Assembly (NCBI RefSeq): GCF_001884065.1
Contig: NZ_MACH01000167.1
Coordinates: 1-64,000, forward strand
Origin: Bacillus proteolyticus
Lineage (GTDB): Bacteria; Bacillota; Bacilli; Bacillales; Bacillaceae_G
Length of the DNA: 64,000 nucleotides
Direction of reading: 5' to 3'
The notes under the pieces are model-generated. The model worked only from the letters and a program-made list of their open reading frames with translations. It made no database searches and had not been told where the DNA came from. Within the stretch, counting starts at the first letter, position 1. Each line of letters begins with the position of its first letter. This document shows positions 7,237-16,689 of this stretch, piece by piece. The translations under genes were made by a program, and so were the position numbers.

Positions 7237-8170
7237 AAAACTGCATCTTTGTTAATACAACTGTAAAAATTGTTTTTTCATACGGCCTACTAGAAAGATG
7301 AATTTTTCCATCCATCGCTTCCACAAGCCTTTTTGTAATCGTTAATCCTAGACCGCTTCCTTGGTACAATCTATTTCTTGAATCTTCAAGTGTGTACATA
7401 CGCTCAAACACTTTATCAATATGAGATTCATCAATTCCTTTTCCTGTATCCCATACATCTATATACACACTCGTTTCATCATCTCTTAACGTCATACCGA
7501 GTGTCTTTCCATCGTCTCCATATGTAATCGCATTTGATATTAAATTATTCAATACTCTACCTAATACTTCTACATTTCCAAGTGCATATATATTTCTTTC
7601 TGGTATATCAATATGAACATGAAAACCTTTCGTCGTCACTAAATCATAAAAAGATAAAATCTTCTCGCGGCAAACTTCATTCATATTTACTTTTGTCATC
7701 TCGATTGCCTTGTCACCAGATTCTAATTTCGCCAAATCAAAAAACTTATGAATCAGTTCCATCACTTCCAGCGTTTTCATATGCACCTTTTCAAGTAATA
7801 TTCGCCGTTCTTCTTCATTTATCGTTTTATCCGCATTTAACATTTCTGTATATCCAAGAATAACGGTTAATGGCGTCTTTAAATCATGTGAAATATTTGA
7901 AAGCATTTTTCTCATCGAAATTTCTACTTTCGCATGATCGGCATTCGTTTTCTGTTTTGCATCTAATAATTGATTAATTGCTACTAATAACCTTTGCAAT
8001 TCTGGATCATCTGTCATAACGAGTAACTTCTCACCTGTTTTTTCATTTACAATACTTTCTAGCTTTTCATATGTGTACCGTAAATTCCCGCTACTGTTTT
8101 TTCTCATTTTATATTGTATGTAAATGACACATAACAATATAAAAATAATGCCTATTAACAGATTGACCAT
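7235..8170 (-). CDS. Sensor histidine kinase (YcbM type)
   Basis: A 311-residue kinase with only one N-terminal transmembrane helix (residues about 2-20) and no extracellular sensor domain. The phosphorylated histidine lies in SNISHDLKTPLTVILGY (about residue 94). The ATPase part shows the N box NNLISNA, the G1 box DTGKGID and the G2 box GSGLGLTI. The length matches B. subtilis YcbM. Kinases of this build usually sense through the neighbouring ABC transporter or the membrane. ATG follows the stop of the response regulator gene by one base, so the two are co-translated. Confidence 0.9.
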   Translation of the reverse strand: MVNLLIGIIFILLCVIYIQYKMRKNSSGNLRYTYEKLESIVNEKTGEKLLVMTDDPELQRLLVAINQLLDAKQKTNADHAKVEISMRKMLSNISHDLKTPLTVILGYTEMLNADKTINEEERRILLEKVHMKTLEVMELIHKFFDLAKLESGDKAIEMTKVNMNEVCREKILSFYDLVTTKGFHVHIDIPERNIYALGNVEVLGRVLNNLISNAITYGDDGKTLGMTLRDDETSVYIDVWDTGKGIDESHIDKVFERMYTLEDSRNRLYQGSGLGLTITKRLVEAMDGKIHLSSRPYEKTIFTVVLTKMQF

Positions 8171-8171
8171 A

Positions 8172-8864
8172 TTACATCACTTCCAACTTATAACCGATGC
8201 CCCATAGTGTTTTAATATATTCCGGATTAGATGGATCACTTTCAATTTTCTCACGTAATCTTCTCATATGAACATTAATAACATTATCATCACCATAATA
8301 TTCTTCATTCCAAACAAGCGTATATATTTGTGCTTTCGTAAAAACACGATTTTGATTCTTCACGAATAGCTTTAAAATCTCAAATTCTTTTAAAGTAAGT
8401 TTAAGCTGTCTTCCCTTTTTCTCCACAGTAAAATTAATTGGGTCAATTATTAAATCACCAATCTGAATGGCCTCACCTTTCGATTCCACAGCTGAATACT
8501 TTGTAGACCTTCGAATAGCGGCTTTTACACGTGCTACCAATTCAATCATAGAAAACGGCTTACAAATGTAATCATCTGCTCCAAGTCCTAACCCAACAGC
8601 TTTATCAACATCTGTATCTTTTGCCGACATCATTAAAATCGGCACCGCACTTTTTTCTCGAATGATTCGCACAACCTCTAAGCCATCTAGCTTTGGCATC
8701 ATAATATCGAGGATAATCAAATCAAATGAACCTTTTAAAAATGCGTTAACGCCTTCTTCTCCATCAGATGCGATTGTAACGTGAAAACCTTCTTTTACTA
8801 AATATGTTTCAACCATCTCTTGAATTGAGATGTCATCTTCAACTAATAAAATATGATGTGACAT
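8172..8864 (-). CDS. OmpR-family response regulator (YcbL type)
   Basis: A 230-residue regulator. The receiver domain (1-120) has the acidic pair EDD near the start, the phosphoacceptor aspartate in LIILDIMMPKLDG, the conserved S/T in MMSAKD and lysine in CKPFS. The C-terminal winged helix (about 130-228) is of the OmpR type (LTLKEFEILKLF, NVINVHMRRLREKI). It pairs with the kinase directly downstream and probably activates the ABC cassette through the 11-bp repeats at 7142-7198. Confidence 0.92.
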   Translation of the reverse strand: MSHHILLVEDDISIQEMVETYLVKEGFHVTIASDGEEGVNAFLKGSFDLIILDIMMPKLDGLEVVRIIREKSAVPILMMSAKDTDVDKAVGLGLGADDYICKPFSMIELVARVKAAIRRSTKYSAVESKGEAIQIGDLIIDPINFTVEKKGRQLKLTLKEFEILKLFVKNQNRVFTKAQIYTLVWNEEYYGDDNVINVHMRRLREKIESDPSNPEYIKTLWGIGYKLEVM

Positions 8865-9033
8865 ATTTCTATCCCCTTTTTTACAAACATTAACATTTTA
8901 ATTGTATCGTAACGAAGGAATGCTGGAAAGAATTATATGAATTTTCAAACCAACTTCCCTTCCTTCCTTAACAATGATATGATAAAATTCACTACTATTG
9001 TTCATAATTAACTTTATATAAAGGAGACTTATC

Positions 9034-9207
9034 ATGTCAGAAAACAAAAAAGTAAGCTTAGCTGATTTAATGCGCGAACAACTTGCAAAGAAAAAGCAAG
9101 GAAATGGAAATGCTGCAAACAATACGAATCAAAGCCAAGCAACGAAAAAATTACAAAACCAACAAACGAAGAAAACAAACAACCAACGTAGACGTACAGG
9201 TGTGTAA
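9034..9207 (+). CDS. Small basic, Asn/Gln/Lys-rich protein upstream of ywbE
   Basis: ATG at 9034 with AAGGAGAC upstream encodes 57 residues: an amphipathic start (MSENKKVSLADLMREQLAKK) and then a low-complexity tail rich in N, Q, K and T that ends in NNQRRRTGV. The stop TAA is directly followed by the ATG of ywbE (TAAATG). A nucleic-acid-binding or disordered protein would fit the composition, but no family is recognised. Confidence 0.7.
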   Translation: MSENKKVSLADLMREQLAKKKQGNGNAANNTNQSQATKKLQNQQTKKTNNQRRRTGV

Positions 9208-9402
9208 ATGAGCGGACAAAAACGATCTAATATTTCATCAGGTCTTGAAGTTGATATTGTATTAAAACAAGATCAACGTACAGGCAAGCTAACAAGAGGA
9301 ATTGTAAAAGATATTCTAACTAACTCCCCCTCTCATCCGCACGGTATTAAAGTACGATTGCAGGATGGGCAAGTTGGCAGAGTACAAAATATCGTTCAAT
9401 AA
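9208..9402 (+). CDS. ywbE: YwbE family protein (DUF2196)
   Basis: A 64-residue protein matching the YwbE family (SGLEVDIVLKQDQRTGKLTR, SHPHGIKVRLQDGQVGRVQN). The fold is probably a small beta-barrel with KOW/OB character; the biochemical role is unknown. Its ATG touches the stop of the preceding small gene and no ribosome site precedes it, so translation should depend on coupling. In B. subtilis ywbD and ywbE are neighbours; here the ywbD-like methyltransferase is convergent. Confidence 0.88.
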   Translation: MSGQKRSNISSGLEVDIVLKQDQRTGKLTRGIVKDILTNSPSHPHGIKVRLQDGQVGRVQNIVQ

Positions 9403-9403
9403 G

Positions 9404-9439
9404 AAAAGGAGCTCATTTAAACTTGAGCTCCTTTTTCTG
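9404..9439. terminator. Bidirectional terminator
   Basis: AAAAGGAGCTCA / TGAGCTCCTTTTT lies between ywbE and the convergent methyltransferase. Confidence 0.88.
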
Positions 9440-9441
9440 TA

Positions 9442-10641
9442 TTAACCTTTAATTTTCTCGATGAAAACTACTTTTAAATAGTCTCCCTCTTTAAACTGAT
9501 CAATTGTACGGAAATCTTCTGGTAAAGAATGTTCTTCTAATATTTTATATTTTCCATTCATTTCTTTAAATGCTGTATCGATAAAACCTTTAAACTTTTT
9601 CATATCGAACGCGCTACAATTTGTAGAAGCAACGATAATACCGTTATTTTCTGTAATCGCGATTGTTTCTTTTAATAAGTTTTTATAGTCTTTCGCTGCG
9701 CTAAATGTATATTTTTTAGAGCGTGCAAAACTTGGAGGATCAAGTACCACCATATCAAATTTCATCTTTTTCTTAGCTGCATATTTGAAATATAAAAATA
9801 CATCTTCTACAATAATGTCTTGTGCTTCGTAATCAATTTCATTTACACTGAACTGCTCAATCGTTTTACTTAAACTACGATTGGCAAGGTCAACACTTGT
9901 TGTTTTACTTGCGCCGCCAAGCGCTGCAAATACAGAGAACACTCCTGTATAAGAGAACATATTTAAAACAGTTCTTCCTTGTGCATATTTATCACGAATT
10001 TGTTTTCGAACGTTACGTTGATCTAAAAATACACCAACCATCGCCCCGTCATTTAAATATACAGCAAAGTTTACACCGTTTTCTTTTACGATAAGTGGGA
10101 ACTCACCGCGCTCTCCTGCTACGAAATCATCATCTTCAATGTATTTCCCTTTCGTATCAAAACGCTTTTTCTCATAGATACCTTTAAAGTTCGATACTTT
10201 TTGAAGAGCTGCTACAATTTCATCTCTGAAAGTATAAATCCCCTCACTATACCAGCTCACCACGTAAAAACCGTCATAATAATCGATGATTAAACCGCCA
10301 AGACCGTCTCCCTCACCATTTAGGGCACGGAATGCCGTTGTATCCTTTGATTTATAGAACTGCTTTCGTTTATGTAACGCGGATTTGATTTTACTTTCAA
10401 AGAAATCCTGATTAATTTGCTCTTTTTCTTTTCTCGTTAAAATCCAGCCATACCCTTTATTTTGTTTTCCATAATAGCCTTTTCCGATAAATTGGTTCTT
10501 TTCATCTACTACTTTGATGATTGTTCCTTCTTCACGAACATCATTTAAGTTTTGAATTGCATCTTTTAAAATAAGCGGATATCCACTTTTAATTTCTTTT
10601 ATAAATTTCGGTTTTATTTTTATAGTTACTTCAGATCGCAT
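9442..10641 (-). CDS. RlmI-like class I SAM-dependent rRNA methyltransferase (YwbD type)
   Basis: A 399-residue protein with an N-terminal PUA-like RNA-binding domain (about 1-80), a linker domain, and a C-terminal Rossmann methyltransferase. The SAM motif is VLNMFSYTGVFSVFAA and the catalytic motif VVLDPPSFARS. It fits the RlmI/YwbD family, which methylates a cytosine in 23S rRNA in E. coli; the target in Bacillus is inferred only. Monocistronic, with a terminator between it and the antiporter upstream. Confidence 0.88.
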   Translation of the reverse strand: MRSEVTIKIKPKFIKEIKSGYPLILKDAIQNLNDVREEGTIIKVVDEKNQFIGKGYYGKQNKGYGWILTRKEKEQINQDFFESKIKSALHKRKQFYKSKDTTAFRALNGEGDGLGGLIIDYYDGFYVVSWYSEGIYTFRDEIVAALQKVSNFKGIYEKKRFDTKGKYIEDDDFVAGERGEFPLIVKENGVNFAVYLNDGAMVGVFLDQRNVRKQIRDKYAQGRTVLNMFSYTGVFSVFAALGGASKTTSVDLANRSLSKTIEQFSVNEIDYEAQDIIVEDVFLYFKYAAKKKMKFDMVVLDPPSFARSKKYTFSAAKDYKNLLKETIAITENNGIIVASTNCSAFDMKKFKGFIDTAFKEMNGKYKILEEHSLPEDFRTIDQFKEGDYLKVVFIEKIKG

Positions 10642-10690
10642 GTAATGTCTTCCTTTCCATTTGAATGCTTTCTATTAGTAGGAAGCATAT

Positions 10691-10720
10691 AAAAAAGAGG
10701 CTAAAAAACAGCCTCGTTTC
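10691..10720 (-). terminator. Terminator after the antiporter gene
   Basis: GAGGCT / AGCCTC stem with A-rich and T-rich flanks just beyond the antiporter stop codon. Confidence 0.7.
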
Positions 10721-10731
10721 ACTATACCATA

Positions 10732-12515
10732 TTATTGCTTTGCTAGTACAACTAGCTCATCTCCTGGCATAACTGTTATATATTTATACAATGTCGAAAA
10801 CGTAAGACTACCGTCATTGTGACGAATCAATAATAGTACATCCTCTGAATAGACCTCTTCTTTATTAATTTTTTGTTCTTTCTCAACTTGTATCGTTTTA
10901 AATGTATAACCATCTTCAATCTTTCTATTTAACTCTTCATAAATTTCATTTTTCCCAAACAGTAAATGCGCTTTTTTCGAAAGAGAAATGCGCTCTTGTT
11001 CAATTTTTTCCACATCATGAATTGGGAGTAAAAATGTATTATGATGTCCAAACTGCGGAACATACGTATTGGCAACCAATACGTTATATGAATCCGTATC
11101 TGTAACTGCAATTAAGTATTCATATTGATTCATATCAACTTCAAATTGCAACTGTTCTGAGAGTATTTGGCCATTATAAGTATTAAGTTCTTTTACTTTC
11201 GCACATTGCAAATGTTCTTCTGATACATCTACAATTAAACTCGGAATATTCATCTCTTTACAATGCAACGCAAAAGCAGCTGAGAATGTACTCGCGCCTG
11301 AAATTAAAATACCTGGCGGCTCAGTATTCGCCAATCCTAATTTCTTAGCTAAAAACCTAATTGAGAATCCGTGAGCGCAAACTGTCGTAATAACGAGCGC
11401 AAATGTAAGTGCCGTTAATATTGAAGCATCTTTATAACCTTCTTGTAATAACTCAGTCGCAAAATAACTAGAAACAGTTAATGCAACAATACCTCGCGGC
11501 GCAATCCAACCAACTAAAGCCCGTTCTGATTTTGTTAACTCTGTTCCAATTGTCGATACCCAAATCGATAAAGGACGAACAACAAATAGCATCATAAGTA
11601 CAAAACTTATAATAGGCCAGCTAAAAATCTCCATAATAGTCGTCCTTGGAAGCGAAGCTGTTAATATGATAAAAACAGTCGACGTTAATAGTACTGAAAT
11701 ATTTTCGTTGAAATGTCGAATATCACCGATAGATGAAATATATTTCTTCATCCGAGCAAGCGTAATCCCCATTACCGTTACGGCTAACATACCTGTTTCA
11801 TGCATCACTTCATCTGCAATACCGAAACATAATAATACCGTAACGAGCAAAAGCGGCGCCTTTAAATACTCTGGTACTTTTCCTTTTAAAATCATATAGC
11901 TCATAAAAATACTACATGCATATCCGAGCACCATTGCGAATAATGAACCAGCAAAGAAATATAGTAACGTATGCAGTTGTACAGTTTCTTTCGTTAAGAA
12001 ATTTACAATTTGAAAAGCAAATACAGCAAGTAAAGCTCCAAATGGATCAACGATAATCCCTTCCCACTTTAAAATGGCAGCTGTTCTTGGTTTTAATCGC
12101 GCTTGACGTAATAACGGAATAATTACCGTTGGACCCGTCACAATGAAAAGTCCTCCAATAATAAATGCAACCGCCCAATCCAATCCAGCGACGAAATGAG
12201 CTGCAAGTGATCCAGCAATCCAAGCAATAAACGCACCAACCGTAACAATACGAAATACAGGTTTTGACAATCCTCTCAGTTCACGTATATCTAAACTTAA
12301 ACTACCTTCAAATAATATAATGGCAACAGAAAGTGATACGAGCGGACTAAAAATATCTCCGAGTACCTCTTTTGGATTAATAATACCGAAAACGGGACCA
12401 ATTAATAACCCAGCGACGGCCATAACAACTATAGCTGGAAGCGCCATGCAGTCCATTGTGAGGCGATGCCCAGTGTAATAATAATAACGATACTAAGTAA
12501 AAGTGATTCGACCAT
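10732..12515 (-). pseudogene. CPA1-type Na+/H+ antiporter with TrkA-N domain, frameshifted near its start
   Basis: The long frame (10732-12456) encodes an NhaP/CPA1-type cation:proton antiporter: about a dozen helices including RIVALTVSSYF and FITGPTVIIPLL-like blocks, then a cytosolic TrkA-N/TrkA-C regulatory part from about residue 385. The natural start is ATG at 12515 with a strong AAGGAGGATATT, giving MVESLLLSIVIIITLGIASQ and WTAWRFQL before a TAG at 12429-12431. The antiporter sequence resumes in another frame with PAIVVMAVAGLL. A one-base or seven-base loss restores one continuous protein. The internal ATG at 12456 lacks the first membrane helix and a good ribosome site. So the gene is probably inactive, unless it is rescued by reinitiation or this is a sequencing error. 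Confidence 0.75.
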
Positions 12516-12691
12516 AATATCCTCCTTGTTCATAGTATTGCGACAGCAAAGTATAAACATTCTTTACTTCTACATATTTTCAATTAATTATATTCACATA
12601 ATATATAACCAAGTTAAATATATAGTCAACACATTCAACAGGAGGAAACCGTACTTACATAAAAAAATATTATCATAATTTAAAATTATCA

Positions 12692-12720
12692 TTGACAATG
12701 ATAATGATTTTCATTATCAT
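12692..12720 (+). promoter_or_regulatory. Iron-regulated isdG promoter with embedded Fur box
   Basis: TTGACA (12692-12697) and TATCAT (12715-12720) are 17 bp apart. The spacer and -10 are filled by the near-palindrome TGATAATGATTTTCATTATC (12699-12718), a very strong Fur box. Fur binding would cover the whole core promoter. Confidence 0.85.
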
Positions 12721-12774
12721 TTAATGTATATGAGTTCTCGAAAATAAAGGCTACATTTATAGGAGGAATAAAAC

Positions 12775-13098
12775 ATGATTATTGTTACAAATACAGCTAA
12801 AATTACAAAGGGAAATGGACATAAATTAATTGAGCGCTTTAATAAAGTAGGTCAAGTCGAAACGATGCCAGGCTTTTTAGGGTTAGAGGTTCTTTTAACG
12901 CAAAATACAGTTGATTATGATGAAGTAACAATTAGCACACGCTGGAATGCAAAAGAAGATTTCCAAGGTTGGACGAAGAGCTCAGCATTTAAAGATGCTC
13001 ACTCACATCAAGGCGGGATGCCAGAATATATTCTTGATAATAAAATCACTTACTACAATGTTGAAGTTGTACGCATGCCAATGGCTGCAGCACAATAA
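12775..13098 (+). CDS. isdG: Heme-degrading monooxygenase IsdG
   Basis: A 107-residue ABM-fold protein. The IsdG/IsdI catalytic triad is present as N6 (MIIVTNTAK), W66 (DFQGWTKS) and H76 (KDAHSH), matching Asn7, Trp67 and His77 of S. aureus IsdG. The enzyme cleaves cytosolic heme and releases iron, the last step of the pathway served by the isd operon, which faces it on the other strand. Start: GGAGGAATAAAAC before ATG. Expression should be controlled by the Fur-box promoter directly upstream. Confidence 0.93.
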   Translation: MIIVTNTAKITKGNGHKLIERFNKVGQVETMPGFLGLEVLLTQNTVDYDEVTISTRWNAKEDFQGWTKSSAFKDAHSHQGGMPEYILDNKITYYNVEVVRMPMAAAQ

Positions 13099-13115
13099 CT
13101 TTTGGTTTAATAATT

Positions 13116-13170
13116 GGTATAGAAGTATGAGAAGTAATGTATCTTCTCAACTTCTATACCTTTTCTTTTT
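13116..13170. terminator. Terminator between isdG and srtB
   Basis: Long inverted repeat GGTATAGAAGT / ACTTCTATACC with an inner stem (TGAGAAG / CTTCTCA), followed by a T-rich tract. Confidence 0.8.
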
Positions 13171-13171
13171 T

Positions 13172-13936
13172 TCAACTTCTTTTCACCAACTTCGCATGAA
13201 CGACTAGTCTGCCAGCCTCTGGATCCAGTGCATAATCACACGTAGAAAGTGTTAAAATTTGATCATCCGCTGTCACTTTTGTATCTGTTTTATAGAGTGA
13301 CCTTTCCTTAATTTTTTCTAGAAAAGATCCATAGTCCTCATCGCTTCCAAAATCCGTTTCAATATAATAGAAATCAGTTGTCGTTGTATATACTGAAAAT
13401 ACTTCTACATCATATCCTTCAAACAAAGTATCGTAATACAATTTGCGATGAGACATAAAGAAATCTTCTTCTAACATTTTTTTAAGACTCCCAAACATAG
13501 AACCGTCTTTCATACGATGTCCGTATAAAATTGTATTTCGATTTTGAGATTTCACATCGTTACGATGATCCATAAAAATACTGCCTGCCCTCATATCTTC
13601 ACCTTTATAATTACGGTATAAATAGTAATCATTATCTTTCGCTTGAACAATCGGATAATTAATTTGCGTATCATCCATCGTAATCCAACCAACTATTTCT
13701 GGATTAATTTTTTGTAAAGCTTGAAACTGTGTTCGTATTTCTCCGTCTTTTGCCTTTTCCTCTATCGGACTCCGCTCATAAATTTCTTGCGCTTCAGCCA
13801 GTACTTTACGATTTTCATAGTAGTCCATAAAAATACCGCCTAATTCATACATAGAGTAGAAAAAGATACCTAAAAAGACAACTGTAAGTATTCGTTGAAA
13901 AAAAGAACTCTTTTTCTTTTCTTTTTTACTACTCAA
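13172..13936 (-). CDS. srtB: Class B sortase SrtB
   Basis: A 254-residue sortase with an N-terminal membrane anchor (FFQRILTVVFLGIFFYSMY). Its active-site histidine is in NTILYGHRMKDGSMF, the cysteine in LTLSTCDYAL, and the arginine in EAGRLVVHAKL. Sortase B cuts NPKTG-like motifs and links heme proteins to peptidoglycan. Its substrates are probably IsdC (NPKTG) and perhaps the large NEAT protein (NSKTA) of this operon. The start is TTG at 13936 with TGAGGTGATAA before it. It is the last gene of the isd operon. Confidence 0.93.
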   Translation of the reverse strand: MSSKKEKKKSSFFQRILTVVFLGIFFYSMYELGGIFMDYYENRKVLAEAQEIYERSPIEEKAKDGEIRTQFQALQKINPEIVGWITMDDTQINYPIVQAKDNDYYLYRNYKGEDMRAGSIFMDHRNDVKSQNRNTILYGHRMKDGSMFGSLKKMLEEDFFMSHRKLYYDTLFEGYDVEVFSVYTTTTDFYYIETDFGSDEDYGSFLEKIKERSLYKTDTKVTADDQILTLSTCDYALDPEAGRLVVHAKLVKRS

Positions 13937-13967
13937 ATTATCACCTCAAAATGGATTGTTCATATAT

Positions 13968-14750
13968 TTAAATACCCATTGGTACCATATACAACCCTGT
14001 ATCCTTATCGTGCTTTACAACAACGTCTACACCATATATCGTTTTAATCATACCTTCCGTTACGACTTCACCTGGCTTACCCTTCATCACAATTTCTCCA
14101 TCTTTCATAACGATAATATGATCGCTATAACGGATTGCTTGATTAATGTCATGTAATACCATAACAATCGTTAAACCATGTACTTCATTTAACTCTTTCA
14201 CTAACTCTAATATTTCAAGTTGATAATAGATATCTAAATACGTCGTTGGTTCGTCTAAGAACAGCATGGGTGTATTTTGCGCTAATGTCATCGCAATCCA
14301 AACACGTTGCCTTTCTCCACCAGATAATGCATGTATTGGCTTATCACGCTTATCTTGTAATCTCGTACACGCCAATGCTCTTTCGATCGCTTCGCTATCC
14401 TCATCAGTTTGTGTAGAAAAAATATTTTTATATGGCATACGCCCAAAACTCGTTAATTTCTCAACTGTAATATCTGATGGCGCCTCATTTTGCTGATGAA
14501 CGACCGCTAGCTTTCTAGCAAATTCTTTCGGCTTATACTGGCTAATGGCTTTCCCATCTAGCATTACTTCCCCGCTATGGGGATTATGATTTCGCGACAT
14601 AACACCTAGTAACGTTGATTTCCCACAACCATTTGGGCCAATAATTGTTGTAATTTTTCCAACCTCTATCTCACTACTAACAGACTTTAAACGATCTGTT
14701 ACATTGTCATACGAAAAGGTTACATTTTTAATTTCCATGAACTTTATCAC
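13968..14750 (-). CDS. Heme/siderophore ABC transporter ATPase of the isd operon
   Basis: A FepC/FhuC-type ATPase of about 256-260 residues: Walker A GPNGCGKSTLL, signature LSGGERQRVWIAM, Walker B MLFLDEPTTYLD and switch region VLHDINQA. It supplies the energy for the IsdE-IsdF importer. The frame opens with GTG at 14750 inside the permease gene. ATG at 14738 (MEIKNVTFSYDN) is the likelier start, still overlapping isdF by some 11 bases, which indicates translational coupling. Confidence 0.9.
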   Translation of the reverse strand: MIKFMEIKNVTFSYDNVTDRLKSVSSEIEVGKITTIIGPNGCGKSTLLGVMSRNHNPHSGEVMLDGKAISQYKPKEFARKLAVVHQQNEAPSDITVEKLTSFGRMPYKNIFSTQTDEDSEAIERALACTRLQDKRDKPIHALSGGERQRVWIAMTLAQNTPMLFLDEPTTYLDIYYQLEILELVKELNEVHGLTIVMVLHDINQAIRYSDHIIVMKDGEIVMKGKPGEVVTEGMIKTIYGVDVVVKHDKDTGLYMVPMGI

Positions 14751-15711
14751 TCTTTCTAAGCAAGAATATTAAGAATGGACCACCAATAACCGCCATAATT
14801 GTTGCTGCTGGAATTTCATTAGGTGGCACAATTAACCTCCCGATTGTGTCTGCCGTTAAAATTAATAACGCACCTGCAAGGGCTGAAAACGGAATAAGTA
14901 CTTTATGATCTGATCCAACCAATTGCCTTGAAATATGCGGGATAAGTAATCCAACGAAAGCGATAACGCCCGCAATCGCAGTTGATACTGCCGCTAAAAG
15001 TACTGCAATGGCAGAAATAATAAGACGAACTCTCGTCACGTGCAAGCCTAAGTTTTTCGCAGTCTTATCTTGTAGTGATAATAAGTTACACCATGCTCCT
15101 ACAAACAGAGCGAGAATAAGGCCAATCGTCCCATATGTAACCATTATTTCTACATCGCCCCACGTCTTCATTGTTATGTTAGAAGTCGTCGTTTGCTTAA
15201 TACTCTTAATAAAATATCCACAAATCGTAACGAATGATTCATTTAATCCAGTAAACATCGCATTAATAGCAATACCAATTAAAATAATGCGTAGTGGACT
15301 TAATCCTGACTTCCATGAAAATGCATAAACGAGATAACATGCAAACGCACCACCTAAAAAGGCGAATACTGGTGTCCAGAAAAAGAATTGCGGGAACAAC
15401 GTAATAATAACGAGTGTCATAAAACTTGCTCCAGAAGATATACCGATTACCCCAGCATCAGCAAGTGGATTTTTCATAACAGCTTGAAAAAGCACACCTG
15501 AAACAGCCAGAGCTGCTCCAGTAAATAGTGCAATAACAATACGTGGGAAACGTAAATCTTTAATCACTTCAACATCTTCATTTCCCCCTGTAAATACCCC
15601 TTGTACAAGCTCAACAATACCTACTTCTAAACTCCCTTTCATCGCTGACAATGATGTCATAACAATAAGCAATGCAGTAACAATGAGGAAACTCCAAGTT
15701 TTTTTATTCAT
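14728..15711 (-). CDS. isdF: Heme ABC transporter permease IsdF (FecCD family)
   Basis: A 327-residue FecCD permease with about ten helices. It has the N-terminal LRFPRIVIALFTGAALAVSG block, a GLLIPHISRQLVG coupling helix and the GGPFLIFLLRK end. A homodimer takes heme from IsdE and moves it into the cytoplasm. It lies between the binding protein and ATPase genes of the operon. Compared with it, the permease fragment at about 989-1348 is the same family but only the last third. Confidence 0.92.
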   Translation of the reverse strand: MNKKTWSFLIVTALLIVMTSLSAMKGSLEVGIVELVQGVFTGGNEDVEVIKDLRFPRIVIALFTGAALAVSGVLFQAVMKNPLADAGVIGISSGASFMTLVIITLFPQFFFWTPVFAFLGGAFACYLVYAFSWKSGLSPLRIILIGIAINAMFTGLNESFVTICGYFIKSIKQTTTSNITMKTWGDVEIMVTYGTIGLILALFVGAWCNLLSLQDKTAKNLGLHVTRVRLIISAIAVLLAAVSTAIAGVIAFVGLLIPHISRQLVGSDHKVLIPFSALAGALLILTADTIGRLIVPPNEIPAATIMAVIGGPFLIFLLRKSDKVHGN

Positions 15712-15738
15712 TCCACTCTTCCTTTATATTAAAATGCA

Positions 15739-16620
15739 TCACTGATACATCATTTTTTTCAATTCATCTAACGCTTCAATTGCTGCTAAATTACCTGTCG
15801 TTCCAAATAAACGCTCTTCTAAATCGTAAACACGGTTATTTTTAACTGCAGCGAAGTGCTTCCAAATGTCATTTGTTTTAAATTCTTTATCAAACATTTT
15901 TACAACTTCATCAGGCATACCATGAGCTGCTCGTAAAATAATATCTGGATCAGCTTTCTTTAAATACTCTGTATTAGAGGCTAAATACTCTACTTGTTCA
16001 CCTTGCACAATATTTTTACCACCTAGTTGTTTCACTAAATCTCCAATATAAGAATGCTCTGTTGCTACTAAATAACTCCCCGGCACACCTAATAAAATAA
16101 GCACTGTCGGTTCTTTCTTTCCTTTTACTTCTTTTTGAATGCTAGCAACCTTTTTGTCTAACTTAGTTACAACTTCTTCAGCCTGCTTTTCGCGTCCATA
16201 TTTCTTACCTAAATCGCTAATGGAATTTTGCATATTTTTCAAGCTTGTTAAATCTAAAAAGTTTGCTTTCATACCCACACCATCAAAAACTGGCTTTAAT
16301 TCATATTTAAGTGTTGTCACAGATAACACCTCTGACGGCTTTAATGATTTTACCTTTTCCATATCAGGACTCATCGGATTCCCAACTTCAGGTAAACCTT
16401 TATATCGCTTCGGTAAAGTTTTAGAACTTGTTGGGACACCAACTAACTCTACTTCTAACGCATCCATAATTTCAGTAACAGCAACTGTCGTTGCAACAAT
16501 TCGCTCTTTACTATCACTCTTTACCTGCTTCGCTGTTTCTTTTTTTGGTGATGAGCACCCAGCTATACTCATTAACAGAATGATAGCCATTAGTACACTT
16601 GCGATTTTCTTCACTCTCAA
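15739..16620 (-). CDS. isdE: Heme-binding lipoprotein IsdE
   Basis: A 293-residue periplasmic-binding-type protein with a lipoprotein signal peptide; the lipobox is SIAGC, with cysteine at about residue 22. The BtuF/FhuD fold follows (RIVATTVAVTEIMDALEVEL, GLPEVGNPMSPDMEKVKSL). It takes heme from wall-bound NEAT proteins and delivers it to IsdF. The start is TTG at 16620, preceded by AAAGGAGTGG. Methionines that could ligate heme iron are present, but their role cannot be fixed from sequence alone. Confidence 0.9.
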   Translation of the reverse strand: MRVKKIASVLMAIILLMSIAGCSSPKKETAKQVKSDSKERIVATTVAVTEIMDALEVELVGVPTSSKTLPKRYKGLPEVGNPMSPDMEKVKSLKPSEVLSVTTLKYELKPVFDGVGMKANFLDLTSLKNMQNSISDLGKKYGREKQAEEVVTKLDKKVASIQKEVKGKKEPTVLILLGVPGSYLVATEHSYIGDLVKQLGGKNIVQGEQVEYLASNTEYLKKADPDIILRAAHGMPDEVVKMFDKEFKTNDIWKHFAAVKNNRVYDLEERLFGTTGNLAAIEALDELKKMMYQ

Positions 16621-16689
16621 TCACCACTCCTTTCAATACAATATGAAACAAGTCTTGATGCACGCGAACACGCATCAAGACTCCAAAAA

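Noticed and set aside
12466-12678. Plus-strand ORF opposite the antiporter start
   Set aside because: No ribosome site, low-complexity Ile-rich sequence; it is antisense to the antiporter N-terminus.
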